The notes under the pieces are model-generated. The model saw nothing but the letters and a program-made list of their open reading frames with translations, made no database searches and was not told the DNA's origin. Below, piece after piece: positions 7,776-8,101 of a DNA stretch of 8,101 nt. Origin of the DNA: Bacteroidales bacterium. GTDB lineage: Bacteria; Bacteroidota; Bacteroidia; Bacteroidales; F082. The stretch is taken from contig JADYZK010000215.1 of the NCBI GenBank assembly GCA_020853175.1, forward strand, positions 1-8,101. Reading direction: 5' to 3'. Positions within the stretch are counted from its first letter, which is position 1, and each line of letters begins with the position of its first letter. Made by a program: the position numbers and the translations under genes.

Positions 7776-7806
7776 CAAAGGTAAACGAATTTGATACAGA
7801 TAACAA
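7776..7806 (-). promoter_or_regulatory. Bacteroidota-type promoter of panB
   Basis: On the - strand TTG (7806-7804) and TACCTTTG (7783-7776) are separated by 20 bases, matching the primary sigma-factor promoter of Bacteroidota (TTG-type -33, 19-21 base spacer, TAnnTTTG -7). Transcription should start near 7770, giving a leader of about 35 bases before the panB ATG. The location and spacing make this the best-supported promoter of the window. Confidence 0.65.
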
Positions 7807-7947
7807 GCCTCAAGAGGAGATGAAGGGTAACCAAAACACTATTGAAAAATTTAAAATTTCATGAAAAATATTTTGTCATTGACCACAAAAAATCACAAAA
7901 GAACACTTTGAAGGTGACATTGAGCCAGTCGAAACACTAAGATTGAT
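7784..7947. promoter_or_regulatory. AT-rich divergent regulatory region with small repeats
   Basis: This stretch separates panB from the divergent lipoprotein gene and has no credible coding frame. It holds several small symmetric elements: the imperfect palindrome TGAAA...TTTCA (7843-7861), the 6-bp inverted repeat TTTTGT/ACAAAA (7871-7876 and 7885-7890, spacer 8), two copies of CACAAAA ten bases apart (7884-7890, 7894-7900), and CACTTTGAAGGTG (7904-7916), a palindrome with one mismatch. They may include operator sites, but AT-rich DNA makes such repeats easily by chance. No riboswitch fold is evident. Confidence 0.35.
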
Positions 7948-7955
7948 TACTTTTG
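7948..7955 (+). promoter_or_regulatory. Predicted -7 promoter element of the 3'-edge lipoprotein gene
   Basis: TACTTTTG matches TAnnTTTG and ends 20 bases before the ATG at 7976, implying a very short leader of about 10-15 bases. The nearest upstream TTG (7920-7922) is 25 bases away, longer than ideal, so the -33 element is weak and the promoter may need an activator or a different contact. Confidence 0.45.
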
Positions 7956-7975
7956 CAAGGAAATTTTTACCTGTT

Positions 7976-8101
7976 ATGCGAAGTTTACTCCAGATTTTTG
8001 CAGTTATCCTGCTTTTTTTACATCTGCAATCCTGCAGCACCGATGTTGATAACTATGCTGATTATAAAGATATTACCATTGTTTACGGACTTTTGGAAAC
8101 C
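7976..8101 (+). CDS. Putative lipoprotein, N-terminal fragment (runs off the window)
   Basis: An ATG at 7976 opens a frame of 42 codons that continues past the last base. The product starts MRSLLQIFAVILLFLHLQSC, a good type II signal peptide with lipobox LQSC and the lipidated Cys at residue 20. The mature start is STDVDNYADYKDITIVYGLLET; the IVYGLLE segment resembles the first beta strand of Bacteroidota lipoproteins with an immunoglobulin-like or DUF4249-like N-terminus, but too little is visible to assign a family. A TAnnTTTG box lies just upstream, which supports the start. The gene is divergent from panB. Confidence 0.7.
   Translation, partial: MRSLLQIFAVILLFLHLQSCSTDVDNYADYKDITIVYGLLET

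Noticed and set aside
1..8101. Defence islands, mobile elements, CRISPR arrays, tRNA or rRNA genes
   Set aside because: No transposase, integrase, regularly spaced repeats or RNA-gene signatures were seen on either strand; gene content is mostly housekeeping or envelope.

Overview
The window looks like ordinary chromosomal DNA from a member of the Bacteroidota. Three things point there: a GldG-type gliding/ABC-transport subunit followed by a DUF4340-type protein, lipoproteins and a large outer-membrane protein of the style common in that phylum, and promoter-like sites of the TAnnTTTG type with little Shine-Dalgarno signal. No mobile element, tRNA, rRNA, CRISPR array or phage gene was seen.

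Layout. Bases 1-2361 (+ strand) hold the 3' part of gldG and a downstream gene for a membrane-anchored DUF4340-like protein. They form one transcription unit and probably encode the envelope part of an ABC export system; gldA/gldF would lie outside the window. A near-palindrome at 2352-2375 separates this unit from the next, which converges on it. Bases 7736-2381 (- strand) carry five genes in the order panB, an RluA-family pseudouridine synthase gene, a 938-residue outer-membrane protein with a metalloprotease-like HELEH motif, a Nim-like FMN split-barrel protein gene, and a small lipoprotein gene. Gaps between them are 9 to 37 bases, so they may be at least partly co-transcribed. A well-matched Bacteroidota promoter precedes panB, and a second possible -7 box sits at the rluA-family stop codon. 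Bases 7737-7975 are an AT-rich divergent regulatory region with several small repeats. At 7976 a new + strand lipoprotein gene begins and runs off the window.

Functionally, panB serves pantothenate/CoA synthesis and the RluA-family enzyme modifies RNA. The other genes are envelope proteins or a flavin-type protein of unknown substrate. There is no strong sign of a new multi-gene system. The least explained item is the three-part outer-membrane protein (gluzincin-like domain, TolB-like propeller, predicted beta-barrel); next are the repeats in the divergent promoter region and the inverted repeat covering the rluA-family stop codon.
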